64,000 nucleotides of DNA, from NCBI RefSeq assembly GCF_037038585.1, contig NC_092524.1, positions 46,709,001 to 46,773,000 of the forward strand. Direction: 5' to 3'. Numbering within the stretch: position 1 is the stretch's first letter; every line of letters starts with the position of its first letter. The translations under genes were made by a program, and so were the position numbers. This DNA is from Patagioenas fasciata. Lineage: Eukaryota; Chordata; Aves; Columbiformes; Columbidae. Positions 40,101 through 50,340 of this stretch are shown here, piece by piece. The notes beneath the pieces are model-generated. The model was not told the origin of the DNA and did no database searches. It worked only from the letters and a program-made list of their open reading frames with translations.

Positions 40101-43100
40101 GCACTGCATTACCAAAGTGAACAGTCATTCCCAACAAGTGTCGTATTGACAGAGTTAAATAGCGCTACTGTCCCAAAACTGATGTTTGGAAAATGCTGCC
40201 CCAAGGCATCTCTGCACAGCTGGCACTCTCCCCTCTGGAAAACCAGCTTAGGTCAGAGTGGGGAAAGTGAACCTGGACACACAGGTTGGTGGCCCTCACA
40301 TCTCCACCGCAGTGCAGGTGTAAGGTCATGCCTTGGTATCACAAAAACTGCATGTGACCAGAGGGTGAGATCCTAACCCTGCTCAGGGGCAGCAAGTTGG
40401 AGTCTCACTCTTTACAAAGCTGCCAGCTGGATAGTGTTTATTTGTTACTTGGGATCCATGACCTAGGAGAAAAGAATAAAAGTGATTTAACCTCCACATG
40501 AGGAAAATCACCTGACTGAGCAGGACACAGAGGACAAATAGGAAAGAGGTCCTTACCTTGCCTGGCCAGGGGGGGTGGGGAAACAGAGGCGAGGCACAGG
40601 ATTAGATTAGTTAATTATTATTTATTTTAAATTTTCTAATTTTTCCCTTGCTCGGATTCCACAATTGCTGGAAATAAAGGCTGCTCTAGCTGTCTGGGTG
40701 TATGTGTGACATTGACTGTGTCTTTGAGATGGGGAGCACCCTCTGGTGGTTAAGGATAATCTGACATTTCCTGGGACTGGCACCCATCATCCCCGCAAGC
40801 TGCTAGTTAAACTGGGCAGGAGGCAATGCTGGCTTTCTGTCACCGCTGGGATGTGTGTTTGGGGCATGAATGCTCTCTCTGACTTTCTAAGCCAGGAATT
40901 TGAGTTGACCCCTTGGGAAGCCTTTTTGCCTTGTGGAAAGGGTACAAGGTGTGTGTTTTGTCCCTGCCCTGCTGTTAGGCAAAAGCTTACATTCATGTCC
41001 TTGCTTTCTTCTGGCGAGAGGGCAAGTAAAACTCACTTTCTTCATTAGTTCCCAGTGGACACAAAATCCGTTCCTGGTCCTCTGCCTGGGGACTGCTGTT
41101 CCCTACCTCTGCTCTTGCTCCCGTCTCCCAAAAGCACTGGTTTTACACCCGGAGCTCTCCTCAGTCCAGCTCTGGCTGGAATTCCTCTGCCTAGGTGATA
41201 AAACGGGCACAGTACAGTCCCTCGCAGGGACCACAGGAATTCAGCTCAGGTTTTCCTTCTCCTTCCCTAAGTGGATTAACAGGCTGAGGCAATCGTCACT
41301 GCCTGCCTGACTCAATCTTCATTAGCTAACATGTTTTGCTAGCCGCAGTCACATCGCGGTCTGGAGAGCTGTTTGAAAGGAGGCCTCAGCCTCCCACAAA
41401 GGCTGTTGTCTTCTGAGAGGGATTTTGTGATAGCAAGGCTCTGTGGGTTCTCTTAGGTGGTAGGGATGTATAGGGCAGAAGTGCTGCAAGATGTGCATCT
41501 TTGCTCTGTGCAGTGTTCACTTTAACTAATCTGCATCCTCTGCTGACTGAGACTTGAACCCCTATGTAATGCACATGCTGTATGAGCATCAGAAACTGTT
41601 CTGTGTCTCTGCAGGTGCACCCACACGTTTGGTTTGTTGTTTGGTGGTTTTTTGGTTTTGTGTTCACCACGCCCCCCATCTCCCCCACCCTGTTTTCCAA
41701 CCAAGGGAGGATGCCGAGTGTATTGGGATGTCCCTGTAACTTTTGTTAGTTGGCTGTCACTTCTGGGTGCCCGTTCTTGGGTGCGTTTTGTTGGTCAAAT
41801 TGAATGCAGTATTTCCTAACAATCTGTGTGCAAGCAACTGAGCCCTCTCCTCAGCTCCTTCTCCTCCCTGCTGCTTTGTGGTAGTCATTAATGGGTCTTG
41901 CACCCTTGCACGGGCAGTCATTTATTTTCCACATGCTGCTGTTTCCTCAGTCCAGAGAAGATTTTTTTTCTACACAAGGAGAAAAAACAATCCGTTTCAA
42001 CTAATGAAAAACCAAATTGTGGATGCTCTCTTGCCAGTTTTTAAGGATGCTTCATTTTTGTTCATTAGGTGCCTAAACAGGTTTAGTTTCAATAGTAATG
42101 AGTGCCTTTTGTACCAACTTAAGTTAATCTGTTTAAAATTGTACCTCGAATTATACAGCAGTAACATTCTTATGCAAAGAAAGCCCATGAGGGGAGGAGG
42201 TGAACACTAGGCATCACTAATACCCAATGCCATTGGGGGACACCTATGCCCAGCGGTGCAGAGGCATTTGGTATCTATGCAGAGGCATGAGTGTAACGCA
42301 GCAGGAAGAAGAGGCCTCATCCTGGCTGTCAAATGCGTGTAAATGGGTGCGGATTAAGCCTTGTATTTCTGCAAAACCGAGACTCTGTGAAAGCACAGAG
42401 CATGCTACAGAAATTACTGTAACTGAAAAATCTCAATGGGACGTGTTTCACAAGGAAGCAAATGTTCTTTTGTTTTTGTAACCTGACCATTGTGGCAGGG
42501 GAAGTTGGTGTGCCAGGCTCTGAAGGCAAGGTCAACTGGCTAGGAACAGAATCAAAATGGACTTATTTTTCTTTTGGCAAGTTGGCAAATGAGCATGAAG
42601 GGGCAAAGGACACTACAGACTCTGGAGGATTTTAGAACCTAAATTTGGCAAATTAACCTAATTTGGCAAATTAAGGGGTGAATTGAATTTCCCAAACAAT
42701 GTGTCTGAAAGCACACAGATGAATGACCCTGGCACTTACAAACTAGCAGTGTATTTGGTTTGGCCGTGTAAAGATTTTCAAGCCACAAGTCAATGGACAA
42801 AGCAGAAGAGCTCCCCAGAGAGGCCTGGGTTGTCTGTGCTCTGTCTCCCTGGGGGATGCAGCCCCCTCTGGAGCAGTTCCCTGTCTGGGCTAAGGAGCTA
42901 TCAGTACTTAATGATCTTCTTCCCAGAGTGAGAAACAAAGGTCACAGAAACCCTAAAAATGTAACCTGTCTCTGAATGGGCAGCAAATGAAGTTTCCTTT
43001 GAGAGACCAAATAAGACCTTTTTCGTTGAATGGAAAATGGATGCTGCCCTTTGTTTGGAGAAACATAGACTGGCAGAACAAACCTGGTTTTATATATTGA

Positions 43101-43890
43101 CAAGTAGCAGAAATCACTGTTATGCATGGGGAGGAGGCAGTGTGAGTAGGACACACTGAAACACTCTCACCGTTAGACTTTGTGCCTTTTTCATGTTGAG
43201 GCTGCCCTGGATCTCTGATCTTGATGAAGATGATATTCTCTTGTTCTTTAGTCCTTTCCTTTTCAAAGCTTTCCCAAAACATTATTTTGCTACCTCAACT
43301 GGTTTTGCCGTATAGCTTTAGTGGCACAAAACAATGTACTGGTTTGAGACCAGAATTGAGGAAAAATATCATTGCTGGTGAGTAATGTAAGATATATTAG
43401 CAGAGGCAGAGCAGGAATAAACTGGGGATTTTGAATGAGATGTGTCTAAAGCAGTAGGTCACTGTCTGCTCCTGCTCTTTTCATCTCAATCTCTGGCATC
43501 TCATCACTAATGAATTGCAGGGAAACATGAATTGACACAGTGCAGCCTGTACCACTCACATATTCTGTTCAGTTCCCATCAGCAACCCTTTTGTAATGCT
43601 ACTCTCTGCAGCATCTTCCAGCAAAAATAAATTCTGGTGGTGTTTGATAATTTCCAAGCCCTGGTTCCCTTTTGTGGCCCTCTGACCAAAGCCAGAACAA
43701 GAGGATAGTTGCCAGATCTGTCTGACTGGACAGATCTATCTATCTCTACAGCTCTTTTTTAGTTAGTGGCGAATGGTCAACTTTCAGTACTGAAGAGAAC
43801 TCTGTGATTTTTAGGGAATAATTGCTCTTCTTCCTCCAATTTGGGGAAACAATAAGAAATTGCATCAGCAAAGACAGTACTGTAACTTGA
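34161..43890. other. Non-coding flank
   Basis: No recognisable exon. Holds motif-rich candidate elements near 35,250-35,420 and 41,260-41,370, a partial ~80-base duplication at 37,553-37,649, a G-rich purine stretch near 37,000-37,080 and a short tandem duplication at 42,639-42,675. Confidence 0.6.
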
Positions 43891-43893
43891 AAA

Positions 43894-43922
43894 GGAATTC
43901 TTGATGCTATATCAAGAATTCC
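43894..43922. repeat. Perfect 12-bp inverted repeat
   Basis: GGAATTCTTGAT and its exact reverse complement ATCAAGAATTCC are separated by a five-base loop (GCTAT). The surrounding DNA is non-coding. Confidence 0.95.
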
Positions 43923-46900
43923 ATATTTCTGTGCTGACACTTTCAGTTCAAGTATTTCTTCCTGTTTAATCTGCTAGTCCTTCCCTCGCCCTTATGTTTA
44001 GGATGTTTACATGAGCTTTGGATACAGGCTAGACTGATGTGCTTTCTGTGCAGTTAGGATCTGGTTGCATGTAACTTCAGGGTTGCCTTATCAGCTGTGG
44101 ATTGAATTGAGAATGTCTATTGGGAGTTTCAGGTCTTGGTTTTCTCATTGGAGGTCCTTCCATCAGGCAGGTCTGTTAAACACTTGCTGAGTCCCTAGAG
44201 ACACTTGATCTGTGTTTAAAGGGAAGCAGCTGAACCACGAGAAGAGAGAAACGGCTGTGTACTCAAGCACTGTTGCTCTGCAGGGATCTTACTGTAAGTT
44301 GCGCAAAGCTTGCATGGCAGCCTGGGTGCCTGGGGCTCTCTATGCTCCATCCCAGCAGAGACCCATGTGATGCTCTTTCTGGCCTCTCCTGCTCTGAGAA
44401 AGAGAAGTCGATGTCTCCTGGATGCTTTGGGCATGAACTATGTTTAACTCTCCTGAGGCCCAGGCCAGGAAAACCTCCTGAGAATTTCAAGCAGCACCTG
44501 TCTCCTGCTCCCCACTCCTCTTAAAGTTTCCCCAGTGGAGACACCCGCTCAGGGAGAGCAGGAAGTCCATAAATAAATAATTCTCTCTGTCTCTTCTGAT
44601 CAGTCCAAGCAGCTGTGATTGGTCCTGAATGCCTGGGTCACTTTCTTCTTAATGGCTTTTAAACCAATTTCACCCTCATCTGATGACCCAGCTTCTCCCC
44701 GTATTTTTGGATGAACAATTTCTTTTTTTATCAGGAGGGTTTTGCAGGGTATTTATATTATGCCAAAAGTTTTAGCTAAGGTGGAACAGTATAGCAGTGC
44801 AGGCAAAGCTACGATTTACTGGTTCTACCAGGCTGCCCCATGCCTTATACTGACAAACCTCTGCAGGCCATGTCCCTGGGTACTGCAGCTAGCACCGACC
44901 TTTGCTTGAGAACACTGGACACAAGTGATGCTCACGGACATCCTACAAACATTTAATAACTCTTACACTACTTTAAGACACTGCACTTTTTTGGATATGT
45001 TTTACTGTTGGGAGAGCTAGTCACTGAGACATCTGAGTGCTTATTCTTTGCCCCACAGTGTGTAGGTAAAAGTTTGTGTACAGAAGTTAGGAGTGCAGGT
45101 TCTCACTTGTCTGTTTAGCTTTGACAGCCTGGCAAATATTTAAGCCTTATATTGGTGCTCTTGTACTTTGTATGTAAGAACTGTAGTAACTAAAAAAAAA
45201 AAAAAAAAAGTGGTCCTTACATAGCAAGTGTATTGTCAAATCTAAAAGTGCTTGGTTTGTGTCATAGTGTAACCCCTGGAAATATTTATTGCTCATCTTG
45301 ATGGGTGTCATCTACGTTTGTTTATGCAGGATTATTCTATATTTCTGGAAGTACTGCCTCTGCAGGCAGAATGTACCTTCTGGGCATTAGGATGTGTAAG
45401 GCACATTCTGAACATCCTTACGCTGCAGGTCAGGTATTCTCTCTGGTGTGTAGTAGCAAAGCCCTGTGTTGTGTTGCCTGCTGATGATGGTCCCCCATAG
45501 TGCCTTCAGAAGAGGCACTAGACTAGCTATGTGAAACACAGCTGCCATGCCTATGATTATAAAGCCAAATGGGCTGATTCAACTCAAATGGTTGCTGGCT
45601 GATCAAGGCTGATGACCTACATTTTTTGTTTGTTTTAACCATCCTGCTTGACCAATCAGTTTAATGACTGTCCTCATTAAATGAGCTCTTGGAAACAGTG
45701 TGGTCTCTCAAGGTATTCTTGTCTGGTACCTTCTCCTTCAGAAGCAAGGCAGGGCCCTCCTGGGTGCCACATCATTGGCTGTTTAGGAGACCTCTGTATC
45801 TGAAGCAGTGACAGTCTTTCCAGTCATCTTCCTTCTGTCCTGTTTCTATCTTCTTGGTACTCTGAAGAAGCAGTGGGTTTAAGAAGTAGTGATATCCGAA
45901 CGCTGTATGGTTCCCAGGACAAACCTGGTAGCAACAACTTCTGGAAATTATGTCATAAAAGCCTACCCTTTGCTGGGTTGCTGACCACATGAGTTATGAA
46001 ATGCTGACAAATGTTGAGGGGTAAGGTCTAAAAGGTTACTTGAGTACTACTGAGTTTAGCTGACTGTAAATATTTAAGAGAAGACTGGCACATTCAACAG
46101 AGGAGTGGAGAGGAAAGGCATTGTTAGTCTTTGATCATTGCTAAAAATAAAGGTGTTCAAGAGATGAGCAGAAGACCAAAACTGGATTTTCTTTTGTAAG
46201 CACTGTGGAGATCAAGGGGACCTGTTGCTAGGAGGCTGCAGCACCAAAGTCACCCTCAGACCACAGGGGACAGAGATTTAAGTTTGCCTTAACAAGTATA
46301 CTGAAAAGTAATCTTTTCTAATGCTGCCACAGGAACAGCTAAGCTGGCAACATGTGAATGTGAAGGATGAAGGCATTTTTGCTGAAATCCTTTGACACAT
46401 ATTCAGGTGCATCAGAAGACTTTACTATTGTCCACAGCTACCTGTGTGCCTGGACCTCTGAGAAACTTAGACTTGGAAGTCACGTCAACAAGACTTTTTC
46501 AAAGACATCCAGGGACTTCTACATCTACATACGAGAGAGATTGTAACCTTTTGGAGTATACAAGGCTGTGTAACAGACATAGGACTGAGCTAGTGCAGTT
46601 TTTTCTTTACTTTGCACAGAAAAGCTATTTTTCTGGTAACCAGCATCTGTCTCCTTGTGACTGGCTACCCTCTGGATACTGTATGTGTATATATTGTGTA
46701 GCTAAAGAACACACGTTTATATAGTCCTGAGTTGGTCTACCTCTTCTAAATTATGTTTTGTGGCATAGGCAAGGGTTGTTTTTCTTGTACTTTTTCCACG
46801 TCTTGTTTGAAAAATTACCACAAAACAATGATCATTCATGGTCTGTAGGCATAGTGTTTGAATGTTAATGATTTGTAGACAGAGGAGTGATTTCATAACA

Positions 46901-47474
46901 TGTTTTACTGTAGGTGTCTGAATGAGATACAGTTGATGGAAATGAGAAGTTAAAAGTATATTAAGAAGCTTGGGATAGTCTTTGTTGGTAAAGTTGTCTA
47001 ATCAAATAATCTGTCACACCAACTTTCTCTTTTCCAGAAAGTGAAATAAATGTAGTGCAAGTAACAAATAAACTCAAGAGGGAGTTGTGAAAAAAAAAAA
47101 AAAAGTATTGTTGTTCAGACACTAAAATTAGTAGAGAACAAATCTTCAAAATGGTCATGTACTTAACCAAGTTGTTTGGAGATCCAGAGTGGAGGAGACT
47201 TCCAGTTGTGCTGCTGATACAGGATGTCAGAAGGAAGCCAGCCTCTGTCATGTCTGGCTCCAGCCAAAATCAGTAACTGCTTATTGTTAGAAATTGTAGA
47301 AATATTTTATTATTCTGAAGCTGGAGAAGGTGACCAGGAGAGAAGTCCTGATCATCGCTTTTTCCAGACTGTCATGCATCAGGTTTCCTAAGATCACTTG
47401 GGACCTGCAGGTTCATCTCACTGTTAAATACTTCTGCATAGATCCACTGTTGGTGAACTTCTCGGTATTTGACC
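43923..47474. other. Non-coding flank
   Basis: A motif-rich candidate element lies at 44,530-44,720 and an 8-bp-arm hairpin at 45,498-45,520. No coding sequence was recognised. Confidence 0.6.
45192..45209 (+). repeat. Poly-A tract
   Basis: Run of about 18 A. No retroposed body was recognised upstream. Confidence 0.85.
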
Positions 47475-47622
47475 TGGTGAAGTCAATAGTCTTCAAGACA
47501 TTCAAAACCCACCTGGACGCTTCCCTGTGTAACCTCATCTAGGTGTTCCTGCTCCAGCAGGGGGACTGGAGTAGATGATCTTTCGAGATTCCTTCCAATC
47601 CCCAACATTCTGTGATTCTGTG
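47475..47622 (+). mobile_element. CR1 LINE 3' end, short copy
   Basis: The sense strand encodes FKTFKTHLDASLCNLI, then a stop, then a CR1 3' UTR (GTAGATGATCTTTCGAGATT, CCTTCCAATCCCCAACATTC) ending TGTGATTCTGTG. The 5' limit is uncertain, and related sequence may extend to about 47,330. It is more diverged than the 50 kb copy and in the opposite orientation. Confidence 0.88.
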
Positions 47623-48864
47623 ACTGTGCCCAGATGAGGCCAGATGGAGGTTCCTGCAGGAAAAGGAAGGTCTTTAATTCTTGTTTTCTTCATCCCTAAT
47701 ACCCTGGATGGAAAAGTCCTTTCACCACTTTGCTTCTTTTTAACTCCATACACCACTTTTCCTACTCAGAGAACCCAGATAAGAGGAAATTGCACACTTA
47801 CCCACTGTTTTCTGTCACCTAATAGTATTCTAACTGTAGAGTCTGGGCCACTGTAGCTACCTGTTGCTGTTGTTGGGAAATATTAGTAAGTTACGTTTTA
47901 TGTGTTTAAGCTCCTGTTTCCATCACAGACTTGGAAAAATTACCCTCCTTCTCCACTGCCTACCCCCAGTGGGCACAGTCTCTAACAATAATAACTCTGA
48001 AGCATTTCAGTTCTTTAAGTCCCACTCCTTTGCTGGGTTGAGACATCATCAGAGCACATGCGAAAAATGTTTTAATTTTTTTGCTTCTGGCATAACAGTA
48101 AGTAACTGTTATTTCTCCTGACAAGACAGATATTTATTTTTATCAGTTCAGTGAGTAAAATGGTATTGTGAATGTAAGAGTTGTGAAGTGATTAAAATGC
48201 ATTGCTTGGAGTGCAAGGGCTTGGAGAGAGAAGCAGCAAACCATCTCCCCAAATTAGAGGAATGAACAACCATCCCCTCTTCTCCTGACCTCCCTTCTTG
48301 GCCTTTTGTAATACAAGACTTGAAGCTAGTGTACTGAGGTAGGAAAGCTAAAGGTGGAAAGATGCTGTTTGACCTTATGTCCTACCTCACAGGATGAACT
48401 ACCATGCTGGGAAATCCATGCTTGTGATGCCTCTGTGCTGGAGGACTGATGACAACTAAACACAGGTATTTCCAAGATTCCCTGATGCCTTGTGTTCCCT
48501 CCTTCCTCCTGGTAGCTGAGCAAATAGCCCAGCTACTGCTCTGTGGACACCTGGGATTGTGGATAGGGAAGGATTCATTTCTGCTTTACTTCAGTTTTCA
48601 AAGAGGACAGGAAATAGCAGTGAGTGTGCTAGTAAATGATGTGTAGCTGTCAGTGTGAATAAAACCACTTTCCAGTCAAGGTCTTGGTCATGTTCTGCCC
48701 AAACACAGTGGCCCAAGTGAGGGCTAGTGTAATACATCCCAGGAAACAGATCAGCAACAGGTCAAAATCTGGAGCCAGATCACAGCTCTCCATTGAAGTC
48801 TTCTAAGTCTATGAGATTTATCTGCCTCTGTAATTATCATCTTTTTTGAGGACAGTTTCTGTCT

Positions 48865-48891
48865 ACTCAGTTAAACAAAGTTTAACTGAGT
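48865..48891. repeat. Perfect 12-bp inverted repeat
   Basis: ACTCAGTTAAAC and its exact reverse complement GTTTAACTGAGT are separated by AAA. A further CTCAGTTAGGCAAAG copy of the left arm follows at about 48,901. Confidence 0.95.
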
Positions 48892-49232
48892 TTCTCTCTG
48901 CTCAGTTAGGCAAAGACTTGACCAAGAAATAGACAAAACAGGAAAACAGATACTCTGCAGTATTTCTGAGCAAGGAAGATAAAAGTTCCTATCAAATACC
49001 CCAGCTAACTGATGATACAAGAGAGAGCAGAAGGTATAATCCCAACTATATAACTTCTTCTCCTACTTCACTGTATGTTCCTTACTACAAGCTCTTCCAA
49101 AATCTGGAAAATGATATCTCTCTCTACCCATTGTCTTTATTCTTTCTCATTTGGTAAAACGTTTTGCACCTGTCACTCTGATGCCCTGTTTTGAATTCTA
49201 CATAAGTTAATATGGCTTTGCCTGGTGTATCT

Positions 49233-49266
49233 TGTGTGCGTGCGTGTGTGTGTGTGTCTGTGTGTG
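49233..49266 (+). repeat. (GT)n microsatellite
   Basis: GT repeat with GC and CT interruptions, about 34 bases. Confidence 0.9.
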
Positions 49267-49519
49267 GACTTTCATGTAAGATGTCAGCAGGAACATGTCC
49301 TGCTATTAACACTGCGAAGACAAAAGCAGGTATAAAGGGATATAAAATAGCATCAGCCCTACTAAAACAGGACTTATTGAAAGAAAGTTTTGACTTTTGG
49401 CAACGTAGGGACTATGTTTGTCTCATCTCAGGGCCCCTAACACTGTTGTCTCCAAGCACAGAACTTAATGAAAGGTCACATTTTTGGTACAGAGAATTCT
49501 GATTCAAAGCAGGACAGTG

Positions 49520-49700
49520 AGGGTTGCGACACTTGTGTTCAGACTCTTGCTTTGCTACAGATTTGTCAGATTGGTCTGGGGCAAGCCACATAATCTCTTT
49601 ATGACATGATCTGGTAGCCTGTAGGTTGAGAATTGTAACACAGATATTTTAAAGACTAGGTAATGCTTGAAGCACATCTAAGGATGTTCAGATGGGCAGT
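49520..49700 (+). mobile_element. MIR-like SINE relic
   Basis: The segment carries the order of a MIR core and tail: CTTGCTTTGCTACAGA, then GGTCTGGGGCAAGCCACATA, then ATCTCTTTATGACATG, then a degraded tail ending near GAAGCACATCTAAGGATG. This matches the 'gggcaagtcac-ttaacctct' core of the family. It is short, ancient and inactive. Confidence 0.6.
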
Positions 49701-50027
49701 TATTTAAAAATTACAGTGTGAAAACTATTTCCTGCTTAAATAGATGTTGATCTTCAGCAGTAATGGTGATGATACGTTTTAGATGGAAGCATATTGGTCA
49801 TAAAGCCAGTTAGTTTTTATGGGAAAAAAGATATCTATTGCATTTTGGTAGAAAATAAGACACTGCCTTTGGTGAAGAGAGCAAACTGCTTGGGTGTGGT
49901 AATGGAAAACAGAAGAGAGCCCAAAGTAAAGAAGGCTGTTTTGTCCTCATGGATGGAATCTATATCTGAGATAACTGTTTGCTGTGCAAGAGGATATATG
50001 TGAGAGTGGTGAAAGCCTGCCAGCGAA

Positions 50028-50340
50028 CACAGAATCACAGAATGGTTGGGGTTGGAAGGGACCTCTGGAGATCATCTAGTCCTACCCACCTGCTAAAGCA
50101 GGTTCACCCAGAGTAGATCACGCAGGAATGTGTCCAGGCAGGTCTTGAAGGTCTCCAGAGAAGGACACTCCACCACCTCTCTGGGCAGCCTGTTCCAGTG
50201 TTCTGGCACCCTCAAAGCAAAGAAGTTTCTCCTCATATTCAGATGGAACCTCCTCAGGGACCTGCGCTCAGGGGACCTCAGTTTCTCCCCAGGGTTACTA
50301 GCCTTGTAAAGCAGAGGGATCAGGACATGTGACACAATTA
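50028..50340 (-). mobile_element. CR1 LINE 3' fragment
   Basis: In the minus sense this is the end of CR1 ORF2, with RRSLRRFHLNMRRNFFALRV and HWNRLPREVVECPSLETFK. The 3' UTR follows (GATCTCCAGAGGTCCCTTCC) and ends in ATTCTGTGATTCTGTG at 50,028. CR1 elements are the main avian non-LTR retrotransposons and are usually 5'-truncated, as here. The ORF is clean over more than 80 codons, so the insertion is relatively young compared with the other repeats in the window. It cannot move on its own. Confidence 0.95.

Noticed and set aside
39948..40376. 142-codon + strand ORF
   Set aside because: No recognised motif and no splice or promoter context.
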